A stretch of 64,000 bases of DNA, taken from positions 682,001 through 746,000 of the forward strand of contig NC_016525.1 of the NCBI RefSeq assembly GCF_000236905.1, written 5' to 3'. Numbering within the stretch: the stretch's first letter is position 1; each line of letters opens with the position of its first letter. The position numbers and the translations under genes are program-made. Shown piece by piece: positions 20,115 through 30,763 of this stretch. The notes beneath the pieces are model-generated. The model ran no database searches. It saw nothing but the letters and a program-made list of their open reading frames with translations, and was not told the DNA's origin. The DNA comes from Tetrapisispora phaffii CBS 4417 (taxonomy: Eukaryota; Ascomycota; Saccharomycetes; Saccharomycetales; Saccharomycetaceae).

Positions 20115-21551
20115 TCAGACATCCTTTTCACTTTCCTTCTCTAGATATTCGGTCCATCTGGAGATAAATGCTTGGGTTCTTGAGGATTTTCTCGCTGGTT
20201 GGTCAGGATCTTTCATGCTTGAATGTATTAGACCTGCTTGTTTTTTCTTTTCGTCATCCCAAGTCAAACAACTGGAAATTAATTCTAAAACTTCGAATTT
20301 TCTGGTGTCTGCCCTTGGTAATGTAACAAATGAGATTATTAAATTTGATATCAATTCTATATCAACATTGTTCGATGTGCTGGATTTTTTAATCATTGCT
20401 AGTGCCTTGGTTAATTGCTCATTGACAATCACGTTCTCATGTCTTAGTTTACCTAACTGAACAACTTGTTCCTTGAACTTCTCTTCCATTTTTTTATTGG
20501 CTTCAATAGATTCTTCCATATCTTTGATTTTCTTTTGCAGAGCTTCAGATTCCTTGTTTGTTTTTGATAATTCTTCAACTGAAGTCTCTAATTGAGCTGT
20601 TAAGGAAGCAATTTCCATTTTCTTAGATTGTGCTGAGCTATTATGTTCAGCTTCAAGTTTAGTCAACTCATTCTCTAAGTTCTCAACTATACTTTCTTGT
20701 TTCTGTAATTCGTTCTTTAAGGTTTCCACGCTATTTGCTAGGTTGTCCCTCTCCTCTTCTAAATCATTAATATCTTTCTTATTATTGTCCAGTAACAAGG
20801 TCAATTCATCAATTTGTGTCAACAAACGCTCTTTGTCCTTCTTTATCGATGATATCTCATGCAAACTAGAGCTGCTAGAAATTTTGATATCACTTTCTAA
20901 TTCTTTTATCCTGCTTTGAGCATCTTCTAATTCATTCTCTAAGCTAGAAAATTCCCTATTTAGAATAGCTATGGTTTCCTTCATTTCCTTCTTTTCACCT
21001 TCGATTGTTTCAACCTTATTTTTTATCTTTAAATTTTGAGATTCGTATTCTTCCAACTGTTGATTTATGCTTTCATTTTCTTTCTCTAACTCTCTTAATC
21101 GTTGTTTAGTTGCCTCGTGTTCTTTCTCTGATGCCTTCATGTTACTGAAAATAGTCTTCATTGAAGAGATTCTATCTAACAATGAATTATATTGAGATTC
21201 ATACTTGTCTCTTTCTTCTTTTACTTTTTCTAATTCAGCATTGGAACCTTCAGAAGTCTCACTTGGAACTGATTCTGGATCACCATCGTTTCGGATCTTT
21301 GCTTGCTCTAATTGATTCTGTAAGACTTTTATTTGTTCTTTCAACAATTCGACTTCAGTTTCATTGTCCTTCTTTGACTCTTCAACTTCATCTTGACCAT
21401 CCTCTTCCTTAACCGATTCGACCTCGTTTGCATCGACGACTACTGGCTCCACCTCTGCAACAACATATTCTTTATCCTCTACAGTAGCATCATTTGCATG
21501 AGCATTGTTGTTGTTGTTCTTGTTACCAGATTTCTTCTTGTTCTTTCCCAT
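20115..21551 (-). CDS. RUD3: Golgin Rud3
   Basis: 478 residues (S. cerevisiae 484). A cis-Golgi golgin that tethers vesicles and is recruited by Arf1 through a C-terminal GRAB domain. The N-terminus MGKNKKKSGNKNNNN is basic and Asn-rich, then acidic. From about residue 65 to 385 the protein is an almost unbroken coiled coil rich in Glu, Lys, Leu and Ser. The last 90 residues (from about TSNNVDIELISNLIISFVTLPRAD, with KFEVLELISSCLTWDDEKKKQ) are the GRAB domain. It is divergent from RFC1, as in S. cerevisiae. Confidence 0.93.
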   Translation of the reverse strand: MGKNKKKSGNKNNNNNAHANDATVEDKEYVVAEVEPVVVDANEVESVKEEDGQDEVEESKKDNETEVELLKEQIKVLQNQLEQAKIRNDGDPESVPSETSEGSNAELEKVKEERDKYESQYNSLLDRISSMKTIFSNMKASEKEHEATKQRLRELEKENESINQQLEEYESQNLKIKNKVETIEGEKKEMKETIAILNREFSSLENELEDAQSRIKELESDIKISSSSSLHEISSIKKDKERLLTQIDELTLLLDNNKKDINDLEEERDNLANSVETLKNELQKQESIVENLENELTKLEAEHNSSAQSKKMEIASLTAQLETSVEELSKTNKESEALQKKIKDMEESIEANKKMEEKFKEQVVQLGKLRHENVIVNEQLTKALAMIKKSSTSNNVDIELISNLIISFVTLPRADTRKFEVLELISSCLTWDDEKKKQAGLIHSSMKDPDQPARKSSRTQAFISRWTEYLEKESEKDV

Positions 21552-22125
21552 AACTAAGTCACAATTTCACTAACCAGATGCACTTCTGCACGTGTTGATT
21601 TCTATGCTCACTTAAACAACTCGATAGCCTGTCAAATTGAAGGCACTTTCACAATATAAAATAGCTAAGATGAAATAGACACCACTCTTCAGTATAATCG
21701 ACCTTCTTCTAATTGTCAGGCCAACCACTAACCCACTCAAATAACAACAAACAATTCTTCTTAATCGGAATCATATTTTCCAAAGTTGAGCCTTCAAATG
21801 TTGTTTTTTTCAGTAGTAATGAAATTTTCCAACTAACTACTATTAATCAAATTCAATGAAAATTATAATAGTATTTAAAGTGAAAGATATATATAGAAGA
21901 AGATGGATTCCTTTTGGAAAAGATATTAGAAGACATACAGATTAGTGTTGTTCTGGTACTGAAGATCCAACTGCTAGTTCTATTGAAATTTTTGTATTAA
22001 CATTAGTTCTGCGTATTGCTTTGAAGTGTTGACTCGTGATAAGCTTTTAAGTCTAAAAGACTTGACTAATTGATCAATTTCGAATAGATAAAAGTGACTA
22101 GAAAGTTCGATTGATCTAATTTAAC
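21552..22125. promoter_or_regulatory. Divergent RUD3/RFC1 promoter
   Basis: 574 bases. A CACGTG E-box lies near 21590. No ACGCGT MCB element, usual in front of replication genes, is seen. Nothing else is supported. Confidence 0.45.
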
Positions 22126-24663
22126 ATGGTTAGTATTACTGACTTTTTTGTTAAAGGTAACGCCAAAGGTGCTGCCAGGAAGAAGAAGAACGATGATGGT
22201 GGTGACACGAAAAAAACAACTATCGATATAATCGATCTCGATGACAGTGACTTGGACATTGCTGAAGTGAAATCTCCAGTTAAACGTGAGAGCATCGTAA
22301 TTGATACTCCTCCATCTGTTAAGAAACAAATCGATAAAGTGATCAAGAAGGAAGAAAAGCCACCATCTAAGGTCCCAGTAAAAAATAAATCATCGAATGC
22401 ATCAGTTACCGCAGCAGACGTTTTGGCTACAATCCCATCTGTTGATTTATCAGAGGTTCATATTAAGGAAAATGTTAAATTTGATTTTCGTGCAGCTGCT
22501 ATTTCTGGTGATTCAGAGGTGAGCACTCAGGGTGATTTTCCTGAAGGTCAGGATAATTGTCTATTAGGACTAACTGTTGTCTTTACTGGTGTTCTACCAA
22601 CGATGGAGCGTGGTGCAGCAGAAAATATAGCAAGAAGATATGGTGCGAAGGTTACTAAATCTATATCCGGTAAGACCTCTTTCGTTGTATTGGGTGATGA
22701 AGCAGGTCCAAAGAAAGTAGAAAAAATTAGACAACTTAAAGTTAAGGCCATCAATGAGGATGGTTTCAGGAAATTAATAGCCGGTATGCCTGCAGACGGT
22801 GGAGATGGTGACGCTGCTGAGAAGGCAAGATTAAAGAAGCAGCAAGAAGAAGCGCGGGTGTTGAAAGAAGCAAATGAAATGGCTGAAGAGGCTGAAGAGA
22901 AGGAATTGAAAATTAAACAAGCAAGGTTATCTGGTGATTTTGTTAAGAGAGAAGACTTGATTAGAGAACAAGACAAACTTTGGACAGTCAAATATGCCCC
23001 AACAAATACGAATCAAATATGTGGTAATAAATCGAGTGTTAATAAGCTTAAAAATTGGTTAATCAATTGGGAAGCTTCAAAAGCATCAAATTTTAAGAGT
23101 CCAGGTAGAGATGGATCTGGTATTTTTAGAGCAGCCATGCTATATGGTCCACCGGGTATAGGTAAAACCACAGCCGCTCACCTCATTGCTAAAGACTTAG
23201 GTTATGATATTTTAGAACAAAATGCTTCTGATGTACGTTCTAAATCACTGTTAAATGCAGGCGTTAAGAACGCCCTTGATAATATGTCTGTTGTTGGTTA
23301 TTTTAAAAACAAAGATGATGTAAATGATGTGAACGGTAAAAAATTTGTAATTGTGATGGATGAAGTTGACGGTATGAGTGGTGGTGATAGGGGTGGCGTG
23401 GGTATACTAGCTCAATTCTGTCGTAAGACTTCTACACCATTGATCTTGATTTGTAATGAGAGAAATCAACCTAAAATGAGGCCATTTGATAGAGTTTGTT
23501 TAGACGTTCAGTTTAGAAGACCTGATGCAAATAGTCTAAAAGCAAGATTGATGACAATTGCAGTAAGAGAAAAATTTAAACTAGATCCTAATGTGATTGA
23601 TAAATTAGTCCAAGCTACTAGAGGTGATATAAGACAAATTATTAATTTACTTTCAACAATATCTAAAACCTCTAAAAATATTGATCACACAAATATTTCA
23701 GAAATATCAAAATCTTGGGAAAAGAATATAGCTTTAAAGCCTTTTGATATTGTTCATCAAATGTTAAGTGGTAGAATATATTCCGATCTAGGGGCTAATA
23801 CATTTACACTAAACGATAAAATTGCATTATATTTTGATGATTTTGATTTTACACCATTAATGGTTCAAGAAAATTACTTAAGTACAAGACCGTCAGTGTT
23901 AAAACCGAATGAAAGTCATTTGGAAGCAGTTGCCCAGGCTGCTGATGCTATATCTTTGGGTGATCTTGTAGAAAGAAATATTCGTTCAAGTGAACAACTA
24001 TGGGGTTTATTACCATTACACGCTGTATTATCCTCGGTACTGCCTTCATCTAAAGTTGCCGGTCAGTTTGCCGGCAGAGTTAATTTTACTGGTTGGTTGG
24101 GCCAAAATTCTAAACGTAATAAGTATTACAGATTATTACAAGAATTGCAATATCATACACGTCTAAGTACATCCTCGAATAAGATCAGCCTTAGGTTAGA
24201 ATATATGTCAACATTTAAACATAGACTACTGGATCCGATATTGAAAGATGGATCAGACGGTATACCATCTGTTATTTCTTTGATGGATGATTATTATTTA
24301 ACAAAAGAAGATTGGGATTACATCATGGAATTCATGGTCGGACCTGAATCCACAGATTTGTTACTGAAAAAAATTCCAAGTACAGTTAAGAGTGGTTTTA
24401 CAAGAAAGTACAATAGTACTACACACCCTGTTGCCATTTATAGAGCAGGTGTCAGTACAACTGGTAGTACAACAACAGTGAAACCTGATTTTGAAGACGT
24501 GGTGGATGCAGATGATTCTGTACCAGCAACTGATGATACCGAGGACGGAAAGGACGACGATTTAAAGAAAGATAAATTAATCAAGCAGAAAAAAGCACCT
24601 GTCAAGAGAAAAGCATCATCCACAGCTACCAAGAAAGGAGCTGCCAAAAAGAAAAAGGCATAG
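22126..24663 (+). CDS. RFC1: Replication factor C large subunit Rfc1
   Basis: 845 residues (S. cerevisiae 861). The large subunit of the clamp loader that places PCNA on primed DNA. The N-terminus MVSITDFFVKG is a PCNA-interacting (PIP-like) motif. A BRCT domain spans about residues 142-222 (NCLLGLTVVFTGVLP, ARRYGAKVTKSISGKTSFVV). The AAA+ core has Walker A GPPGIGKTTAAH at about 342, Walker B VIVMDEVDGM at about 408 and sensor region LILICNERNQPKMRPF. The C-terminal RFC1 domain and a Lys-rich nuclear-localisation tail (KRKASSTATKKGAAKKKK) follow. Confidence 0.97.
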   Translation: MVSITDFFVKGNAKGAARKKKNDDGGDTKKTTIDIIDLDDSDLDIAEVKSPVKRESIVIDTPPSVKKQIDKVIKKEEKPPSKVPVKNKSSNASVTAADVLATIPSVDLSEVHIKENVKFDFRAAAISGDSEVSTQGDFPEGQDNCLLGLTVVFTGVLPTMERGAAENIARRYGAKVTKSISGKTSFVVLGDEAGPKKVEKIRQLKVKAINEDGFRKLIAGMPADGGDGDAAEKARLKKQQEEARVLKEANEMAEEAEEKELKIKQARLSGDFVKREDLIREQDKLWTVKYAPTNTNQICGNKSSVNKLKNWLINWEASKASNFKSPGRDGSGIFRAAMLYGPPGIGKTTAAHLIAKDLGYDILEQNASDVRSKSLLNAGVKNALDNMSVVGYFKNKDDVNDVNGKKFVIVMDEVDGMSGGDRGGVGILAQFCRKTSTPLILICNERNQPKMRPFDRVCLDVQFRRPDANSLKARLMTIAVREKFKLDPNVIDKLVQATRGDIRQIINLLSTISKTSKNIDHTNISEISKSWEKNIALKPFDIVHQMLSGRIYSDLGANTFTLNDKIALYFDDFDFTPLMVQENYLSTRPSVLKPNESHLEAVAQAADAISLGDLVERNIRSSEQLWGLLPLHAVLSSVLPSSKVAGQFAGRVNFTGWLGQNSKRNKYYRLLQELQYHTRLSTSSNKISLRLEYMSTFKHRLLDPILKDGSDGIPSVISLMDDYYLTKEDWDYIMEFMVGPESTDLLLKKIPSTVKSGFTRKYNSTTHPVAIYRAGVSTTGSTTTVKPDFEDVVDADDSVPATDDTEDGKDDDLKKDKLIKQKKAPVKRKASSTATKKGAAKKKKA

Positions 24664-25218
24664 ATATACATCAGGACCTCTCCCGTAGTTTGCACCGTCC
24701 ACATAAACGGTTCTTTGTATAATAATGCATGTTATTACATAGTATACATAAGTACACATACGTACATATATATATATAAAAGTAAAACGTTACATCACTC
24801 AATTAGAGGTAAACTTCCTAAATCAGTATATTGGTATTTATATCCTTACACTATTCCAGCCTCTTCAATTTTAAAATTATAATGAAGTCTTTAACCATGG
24901 TATAACGGATGAGCATCGGGCATCGCCTTAGGTAGGTTCTTATGATTCCTTGGAAGCTTCATAAATCGAAAAGTGAAAAGGGCAACCCTTTAAGATAAGA
25001 AGTTAGATATAAATTGTAACTTTCGAATTTAAATTATACTTGTATCCTAGTCGACTATAAGTTGGGTCTGCATTGAAACTGATAGGTAGTTTATAGTTTT
25101 AGAACACCCAGTTATAAGATAACCTCACCTGCTTAATTGTGCTCTATATAGGTTTCTTTTTGTTTCGACATTTTAATTGATTTTTATACGTATTGCTTTT
25201 GCGTACACATAGCGTAAG
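24664..25218. other. RFC1 3' region and RCN2 promoter
   Basis: 555 bases. A short TACA/TA-rich tract lies near 24743-24780. No gene or convincing calcineurin-response element is seen. Confidence 0.45.
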
Positions 25219-25911
25219 ATGGCAGTATTGAAGTCTCAAATCTTAATCACCGATATACCAAAGGCTACCTTTTCCTCTGATTGGTCTGCCAAGCTGAAAA
25301 GTTCTATATTTGAGGAACATTTTCCAGAAGCTGTGAGAAACTTACAGTATTACACACCTTTACAATTTTTAAATAGAATTGTAATTATATTGGATGATGA
25401 GACAGTGGCGACTAAAATATATGAGTATCTAAGGACTGAAAAACTAATATTAAATTTAAATGCAAAACTTTATTTGACTGAGAATTTGACAAAACCACGT
25501 TCAAAATCTTCTTCGCAGGTTGGCCTAGATATGCCACTTTCTGATGACTTTTTGAATTTGAGAGTTGATCCTAATTCTAGTGCTAAACAACCTGGCGAAG
25601 ATGGAGCTTTTGCAAAACCATTACTATCGATAGATACAGATCCTTCACATACTGGTATTAGTACTGCATCTCTTCAAGTTGGTAGTCCATCACTTTCCCC
25701 AGATAAATCGTGCATTGGCTCACCAACTTTACTTAAATTTTCAGATGATGATCAAAAATTGCATTCCTATCAAGAACCTCTGCCTAAATTAAATGACATA
25801 AACAAACTAGAAACAGCTACCTCAAATTCATCTTCCAATTTGAATATCAGAAAAAATAAAGATTCATCTGAGCCAATGAGTCCCTCTATTACCATTAAGG
25901 ATTATTTATGA
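25219..25911 (+). CDS. RCN2: Calcipressin (RCAN family), calcineurin regulator
   Basis: 230 residues (S. cerevisiae Rcn2 265). Calcipressins bind and modulate the phosphatase calcineurin. The N-terminal half is the RRM-like RCAN domain (SQILITDIPKATFS, LQYYTPLQFLNRIVIILDDE). The Ser/Pro region SPSLSPDKSCIGSPTLLKF is the conserved phospho-degron and calcineurin-contact segment. The C-terminus PSITIKDYL resembles the terminal motif of fungal calcipressins. RCN2 follows RFC1 at nearly the same place in S. cerevisiae (YOR220W), so RCN2 is preferred over RCN1. Confidence 0.88.
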   Translation: MAVLKSQILITDIPKATFSSDWSAKLKSSIFEEHFPEAVRNLQYYTPLQFLNRIVIILDDETVATKIYEYLRTEKLILNLNAKLYLTENLTKPRSKSSSQVGLDMPLSDDFLNLRVDPNSSAKQPGEDGAFAKPLLSIDTDPSHTGISTASLQVGSPSLSPDKSCIGSPTLLKFSDDDQKLHSYQEPLPKLNDINKLETATSNSSSNLNIRKNKDSSEPMSPSITIKDYL

Positions 25912-26140
25912 ACCTAAGAAGCAAAAACAACAATTAAATAAGTAATAATTAGTCTATCAATTATTTTATTTTAGATAACGGAAATTAAGTCCATTTTACT
26001 GCTATTAAATACTTAATTTTTAAAAGTTTATATACATGATTAAAGTCTGGAATATAATAGCTGACTACTTTTTTTTTAATATTTATCAGTGCAAACAATT
26101 AACTGCCTGAGATTGGGATATAATTGAAGATGTAGGTTCT

Positions 26141-27067
26141 TTATTCATTTTCTACTACTGAATCAATCACCAAGTTAGTTGGTGGGGCAATCAAAGTGGC
26201 ATGAGCTTTCTGTCCCTCTGTCATTGGTTCATCATTCTCGCTGACAGCACCACCATCTGAATAATGTGCTTTAAAAAATGAATAGTGTAAAACAATATCG
26301 TCAATATTTCTCATTTGCGGATCAGTTGCAAAATCTGGATCGATGAAGAAGAAAACAGGCATATCAACCTCTTCTCCTTTCCCTAATTTTTGTTCTTCAA
26401 AACAAAAACATTGAATTTTGTTGAAATATGGTGCTGCTCCACCTGGAGTTATACTGTAAGTTGCCATACCTATAATATCTTTGTCACTTTCATTTTTTGC
26501 TTTGTAGAAAGCAAGTGCAGTTTCACCTGGTAAAACATATACTTCACGTTGTTGAGGCTGAAATTTCCATGGCAACATCTTGGAAACTTCACTGGTAAAG
26601 GAAATTCTAATTCTTTTATCACTATCAACTGGGACCATCTTATCATCTGTGAATTTACGCCTATCTGTAATTGGAATACCACCAAACCCAGTACGAGCAC
26701 AAATTGCTCTATAAAGCGGAACGGCAGCATAGGCCAAACCAAGAAATACAACTGCTATGCTTGTGGCATAATATGCAACGGTTCTATCCCTAAACTTTTG
26801 CTTTTTGGCTCTCTGTGTTCTATATAAATTCATGAGCTCTTCTCTTGTTAACTTAGAGGTGTCAAATGGTGTACTATTAGTATTTTCAACATTAGAAGAG
26901 TAAAGTCTTATCTTGGAATATAGATGATTGTTCCCCACAGTACTTAAAACACACTTCCCTTTTAATAAATTATCAACGCTTATTCTTCCAAAACTGTAAT
27001 TCCGTGAGATCTTCGAAAGATTTTGGGATCTTAGTATCTTCAAGGAACAGCTCTGAACCCTTAACAT
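26141..27067 (-). CDS. COX11: Copper chaperone for cytochrome c oxidase, Cox11
   Basis: 308 residues (S. cerevisiae 300). Inner-membrane protein delivering copper to the CuB site of Cox1. It has a basic presequence, a single membrane span at about residues 97-117 (YYATSIAVVFLGLAYAAVPL) followed by RAICARTGFGG with the conserved redox cysteine, and the copper-binding CFCF motif (KIQCFCFEEQKL, near residue 220) in the intermembrane-space domain. FFIDPDFATDP and LHYSFF are also family signatures. It is divergent from RDS2, as in YPL132W/YPL133C. Confidence 0.97.
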   Translation of the reverse strand: MLRVQSCSLKILRSQNLSKISRNYSFGRISVDNLLKGKCVLSTVGNNHLYSKIRLYSSNVENTNSTPFDTSKLTREELMNLYRTQRAKKQKFRDRTVAYYATSIAVVFLGLAYAAVPLYRAICARTGFGGIPITDRRKFTDDKMVPVDSDKRIRISFTSEVSKMLPWKFQPQQREVYVLPGETALAFYKAKNESDKDIIGMATYSITPGGAAPYFNKIQCFCFEEQKLGKGEEVDMPVFFFIDPDFATDPQMRNIDDIVLHYSFFKAHYSDGGAVSENDEPMTEGQKAHATLIAPPTNLVIDSVVENE

Positions 27068-27471
27068 GTTTCGTGTTTTAAATATTCCAAGGGGCCTACC
27101 AGAAACAACTCAATTGTATAATATCGCTTAAAGCATTGAATATTTCTAAAGTTCAAGTCAATGTAGAATCAAACATCAATTGTTCAAGTAGGCTACTAAA
27201 AATATTTCTTAATTTTACTTTATGTGATTTCTTAATAGTCAATTTGGAAAAATGTTGTATTGAATATTTAAAGCCGATGCTTTGAAATTGATATTAAAAA
27301 TAAAAGTGACTTAGGAGATCACTAACTTACGATATAAATTATATAGAAAGTGTTGTCTATTACAAGAGGATTCGATTCTGGAAAATATTATTTCCTGTAG
27401 ACGTGGAGTTTATTTGTATATATGCATTGGTTGTATGCGAATTCAGCTAACCGCACTGAATTTATATTAGA
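27068..27471. promoter_or_regulatory. Divergent COX11/RDS2 promoter
   Basis: 404 bases of AT-rich divergent promoter. No specific element is identified with confidence. Confidence 0.45.
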
Positions 27472-28887
27472 ATGGTGAAACCTAAAAGAAGAAAAAGATC
27501 ACACCCTTCGTGTATGTTTTGTAAAAGATCTCATGTCACCTGTGATGGTGAGAGACCATGTTCAAGATGTGTGAGTAGAAAGATATCGGTATTGTGTGTG
27601 AAGTCAGATAATGACCGTGTGAGTGAGTCTCCGAGTGTAAATAATAATGACACTAATATGCATGACGATAATTTTAATAAATCATCAATAAATTCAGGAA
27701 ATGTCAATAACAATCTCATACCTGCGGGACATGGTATGCAAACTAATGGTGGATTTGATGCATTGCCTTCAGATATGTCTAATTTTGAAATACAAGATAG
27801 TAACTTAAGCGCCAACTACCTCTTCAAATTTTTACCAACGAATCAATTTGCTTCAGAGAATGCTGGCTCAGAATTTAGCTCTCTGAATGATTTTTTGAAT
27901 ATGTTGGAGGACCCTATATTCTTGAACGACTCTAACTTCCAAAACATTGACAATACGACGAATTACGAAAGTAATGAGATAGGAATATCCAGATCCATTA
28001 ATGCAGAAATAGGACCTTCAAATAAGGAACCTGTAAATCAATCAACTACCAGTGTTTCAAATTCAGCAAGTAATCAAAATCCTAGGCGATCACAGAAAAA
28101 TACTGAAGAGTATCGATACCCAGTTGGTGTAACAAAATTCAGATTCCACTCTGGTGTAGATTTGGATAGCTCTCCAAACTCCAACTATAATAAGAACAAG
28201 GCGACTGTAAATAGAAGGTTAGGTGTTAACAATACACCTAATGAGCATTTCTTTCTGACTGCAGCGGACCCTGTTGCAGAAGTTTCACCTGAAGAAAAGC
28301 TAAGGTTAGTCATTAACGCAAAGATGGAAGCTGGTCTTTTGAAGCCTTATGACTACGCAGCAGGGTACAAAAGATTACAACTGTATATGGATAGGTACAT
28401 GAATCAAGAATCAAAATTACGTATTTTAAAACCGTTATCTATTATTCGCCCTGCGTTTCGAGCCATTGCAAAATCATTAAAAGATATGGATTTGATACTG
28501 ATTGAAGAAAGGTTTGAGAGAATGTTACTTTCGTATGATCGAGTCTTCACATCAATGAGTATTCCAGCTTGTCTTTGGAGAAGAACAGGTGAAATATATA
28601 GGGGTAACAAAGAGTTTGCATCATTGGTCGGTTGTACAGTGGATCAATTAAGAGAAGGTAACTTAGCAATTTATGAGCTTATGTCTGAAGAAAGTGCTGT
28701 GAATTTTTGGGAAAAATATGGAGCCATCGCATTTGACAAAAGTCAAAAAGCAGTACTAACAAGTTGTAATTTGAGAACCTTAGATACTAGGAAGAAAAGA
28801 TCCTGTTGTTTTAGTTTCACAATACGAAGAGATATGTATAATATGCCAACATGCATAATAGGTAATTTCATACCTGTCTCCCCATAG
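27472..28887 (+). CDS. RDS2: Zn2Cys6 transcription factor Rds2
   Basis: 471 residues (S. cerevisiae 446). Rds2 controls gluconeogenesis and drug or stress responses downstream of Snf1. The zinc cluster is intact with Cys14, Cys17, Cys24, Cys30, Cys33 and Cys42 (CMFCKRSHVTC, CSRCVSRKISVLC), preceded by the basic KPKRRKRSH. The GSEFSSLNDFLNMLEDP box, the EQFFLTAADP-like segment (EHFFLTAADP) and the C-terminal PAS-like domain (LLSYDRVFTSMSIPACLWRR to VNFWEKYGAIAFDKSQKAVL) closely match the family. The middle is Asn/Ser-rich and variable. Confidence 0.96.
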   Translation: MVKPKRRKRSHPSCMFCKRSHVTCDGERPCSRCVSRKISVLCVKSDNDRVSESPSVNNNDTNMHDDNFNKSSINSGNVNNNLIPAGHGMQTNGGFDALPSDMSNFEIQDSNLSANYLFKFLPTNQFASENAGSEFSSLNDFLNMLEDPIFLNDSNFQNIDNTTNYESNEIGISRSINAEIGPSNKEPVNQSTTSVSNSASNQNPRRSQKNTEEYRYPVGVTKFRFHSGVDLDSSPNSNYNKNKATVNRRLGVNNTPNEHFFLTAADPVAEVSPEEKLRLVINAKMEAGLLKPYDYAAGYKRLQLYMDRYMNQESKLRILKPLSIIRPAFRAIAKSLKDMDLILIEERFERMLLSYDRVFTSMSIPACLWRRTGEIYRGNKEFASLVGCTVDQLREGNLAIYELMSEESAVNFWEKYGAIAFDKSQKAVLTSCNLRTLDTRKKRSCCFSFTIRRDMYNMPTCIIGNFIPVSP

Positions 28888-29644
28888 TTTAATAGAAAAC
28901 AGTTTATAATTTTATGCATTCACATGAAACATTTCTCAACATGTCTAGTGAGACATACAGTTAAAATACGGAAACGTCAAGAGGAAGTATAGTCATCATT
29001 TACAAAAAATTACATAAAAAAACTGTCTGTCCTACCAGCCCATGCAAAAACTGTAATGATTGGAAAGCAAAAAAATCGAAACTTATTTAATCTCCAATCA
29101 TTTATAATCAATACAAAAGGGCACTAAGATGAACAAAATTTCAATCTCTCCGATGGACTTGACGTTTGAAACAACGCTAAAGATCATTTCAAACAACACG
29201 GTTTTAGAGTCCTGGATTATTAATCCGCACGATTAATATATATTTTTGTATGATTTCTTTTAAATGTCATAACAAAAGTAAACAGAATAGATTAAAAATA
29301 AACCATATTATTTTAAAAAGTAGTTAATGAAAAGATGGAAAATTTTGAGAAGATCTCAAATTTCCATCTCTTTATATACTTCTCTAATTGTTACCCGGTT
29401 CAATTTTTCTAAAGGTTCAAAATAATAATTAACAATTTAATAGAAAGGGTTATAATGTTTAAGGTTATATAAGCTCTACAGTCATCCTTGCTCAACTTCG
29501 ATATATTATTATTTAGTGAGAATGTTTATTAACTGATAATAGTTCTAGAGTATTTATTGGGGATTAATTGTTGACAAGAGTTCTTTGGTGAGTTAATTAG
29601 ACAGTAATAGAAGGGACGTTGGGATTTGACTTTTTAACTTAACA
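28888..29644. promoter_or_regulatory. RDS2 3' region and DSC3 promoter
   Basis: 757 bases. It contains a short palindrome GGATTATTAATCC (29214-29226), a bulged hairpin at 29333-29369 and a Reb1-type TTACCCG at 29391-29397, about 250 bases upstream of the DSC3 ATG. ODC1/ODC2, which occupies this place in S. cerevisiae, is absent. Confidence 0.5.
29333..29369. repeat. 16-bp bulged hairpin upstream of DSC3
   Basis: AGATGGAAA (29333-29341) pairs with TTTCCATCT (29361-29369) and TTTGAGA (29344-29350) pairs with TCTCAAA (29354-29360). This leaves an AGA loop and a 2-base bulge (29342-29343). Confidence 0.8.
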
Positions 29645-30490
29645 ATGTCATTGGAACCACTTTTACCTACTACTAAAGCTGATGAAATAGATCACAAATA
29701 TATAGTAATAAGGTTTTCAGATGAATCTCTACGTGATCTGGAATTAGACATAACAAATGTACCCTTTACGAACATTAGCACGAAATGGTTGCGGAATATG
29801 TGTCGAAGTCGAAGACCAGAGAAAACAGAGAGGAAACGGTTAAAATTTATTCGGAATGGTGTTATATTGAATGCTACCTCGGGCATAGCTAATGATTTGG
29901 CCAGATTTTTCAGGAACAACAGTACTGAGAATGGAGATAAGTTTTATGTGCATTGTATGGTGGGCGTGGATACGTTAACTGATCGTGAATTAGCAAACGA
30001 GGACGAACTGGACGAACGAACTCAGTCGGCAAATTCAACTACTTCACAAGCAATTGGTTTTGACAGACTGAGAGCAGTGGGATTCTCTGAGGAAGAGATA
30101 GATATGTTCAGAGAACAGTTTAGACGCACGTATGGTGACTTACAAAATTTAGATACAGATTCAAGTAGCACAGAAGTTAATGGAAATGGGAATAACGGTA
30201 CTGGAAATGTAGACATTAGAGAACTAGAAGAACAATGGATGGATACAGGTGTAAATCGGTCTCCGAACGGTAATGGTGTAAACGATCCAAATGCTGATAA
30301 TTTATTTAATTCAGTATCGACAGCCAATTTAAAACATAGCACTGATATATTATTAGGGTTAACTGTCGGGTATACGCTTGGACTATTTGGCCTATTGTTG
30401 ATGAAAGTGGATAAAATATTTAACAGAAGACAAAAAATGGCTATTGTTAGCGGAGTGTTCATTAATATGATGTTTACTCTAGCGGTATGA
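29645..30490 (+). CDS. DSC3: Dsc E3 ubiquitin ligase subunit Dsc3
   Basis: 281 residues (S. cerevisiae 292). Part of the Golgi/endosome Dsc ubiquitin ligase (with Tul1, Dsc2, Ubx3) that removes misplaced membrane proteins. The N-terminal ubiquitin-like domain is clear (YIVIRFSDESLRDLELDI, LKFIRNGVILN, FYVHCMVG). A middle segment, IGFDRLRAVGFSEEEIDMFREQF, is conserved in the family. Two C-terminal membrane spans follow (about residues 231-253, LLGLTVGYTLGLFGLLLM, and 262-281). Position before RPB8 agrees with YOR223W/YOR224C. Confidence 0.92.
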   Translation: MSLEPLLPTTKADEIDHKYIVIRFSDESLRDLELDITNVPFTNISTKWLRNMCRSRRPEKTERKRLKFIRNGVILNATSGIANDLARFFRNNSTENGDKFYVHCMVGVDTLTDRELANEDELDERTQSANSTTSQAIGFDRLRAVGFSEEEIDMFREQFRRTYGDLQNLDTDSSSTEVNGNGNNGTGNVDIRELEEQWMDTGVNRSPNGNGVNDPNADNLFNSVSTANLKHSTDILLGLTVGYTLGLFGLLLMKVDKIFNRRQKMAIVSGVFINMMFTLAV

Positions 30491-30763
30491 TCCAATTTGC
30501 ATAAAAATTCTAAATCATTGCATAAAATAATTAAAAAGATAAATATTTAGTTGAATAAACACAGATGGATATGAATTTCTTTTTCACAATAGCAGTTTGT
30601 ATTTCTTTTTAATAAAAAATGAACATATTACAAAGTAACTACATAAAAATATTTATATAGTTGTATGATAGATATTTTTATCAACTCAGACTCAATGTGA
30701 AATTACCTAATGTATTTATTACCTAACAAATATTGACCTTATAGTGTTTGTCTAGGGTTATAT

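Noticed and set aside
22548..22991. 147-codon frame antisense to RFC1
   Set aside because: It is a shadow frame of the conserved RFC1 BRCT region and has no independent support.
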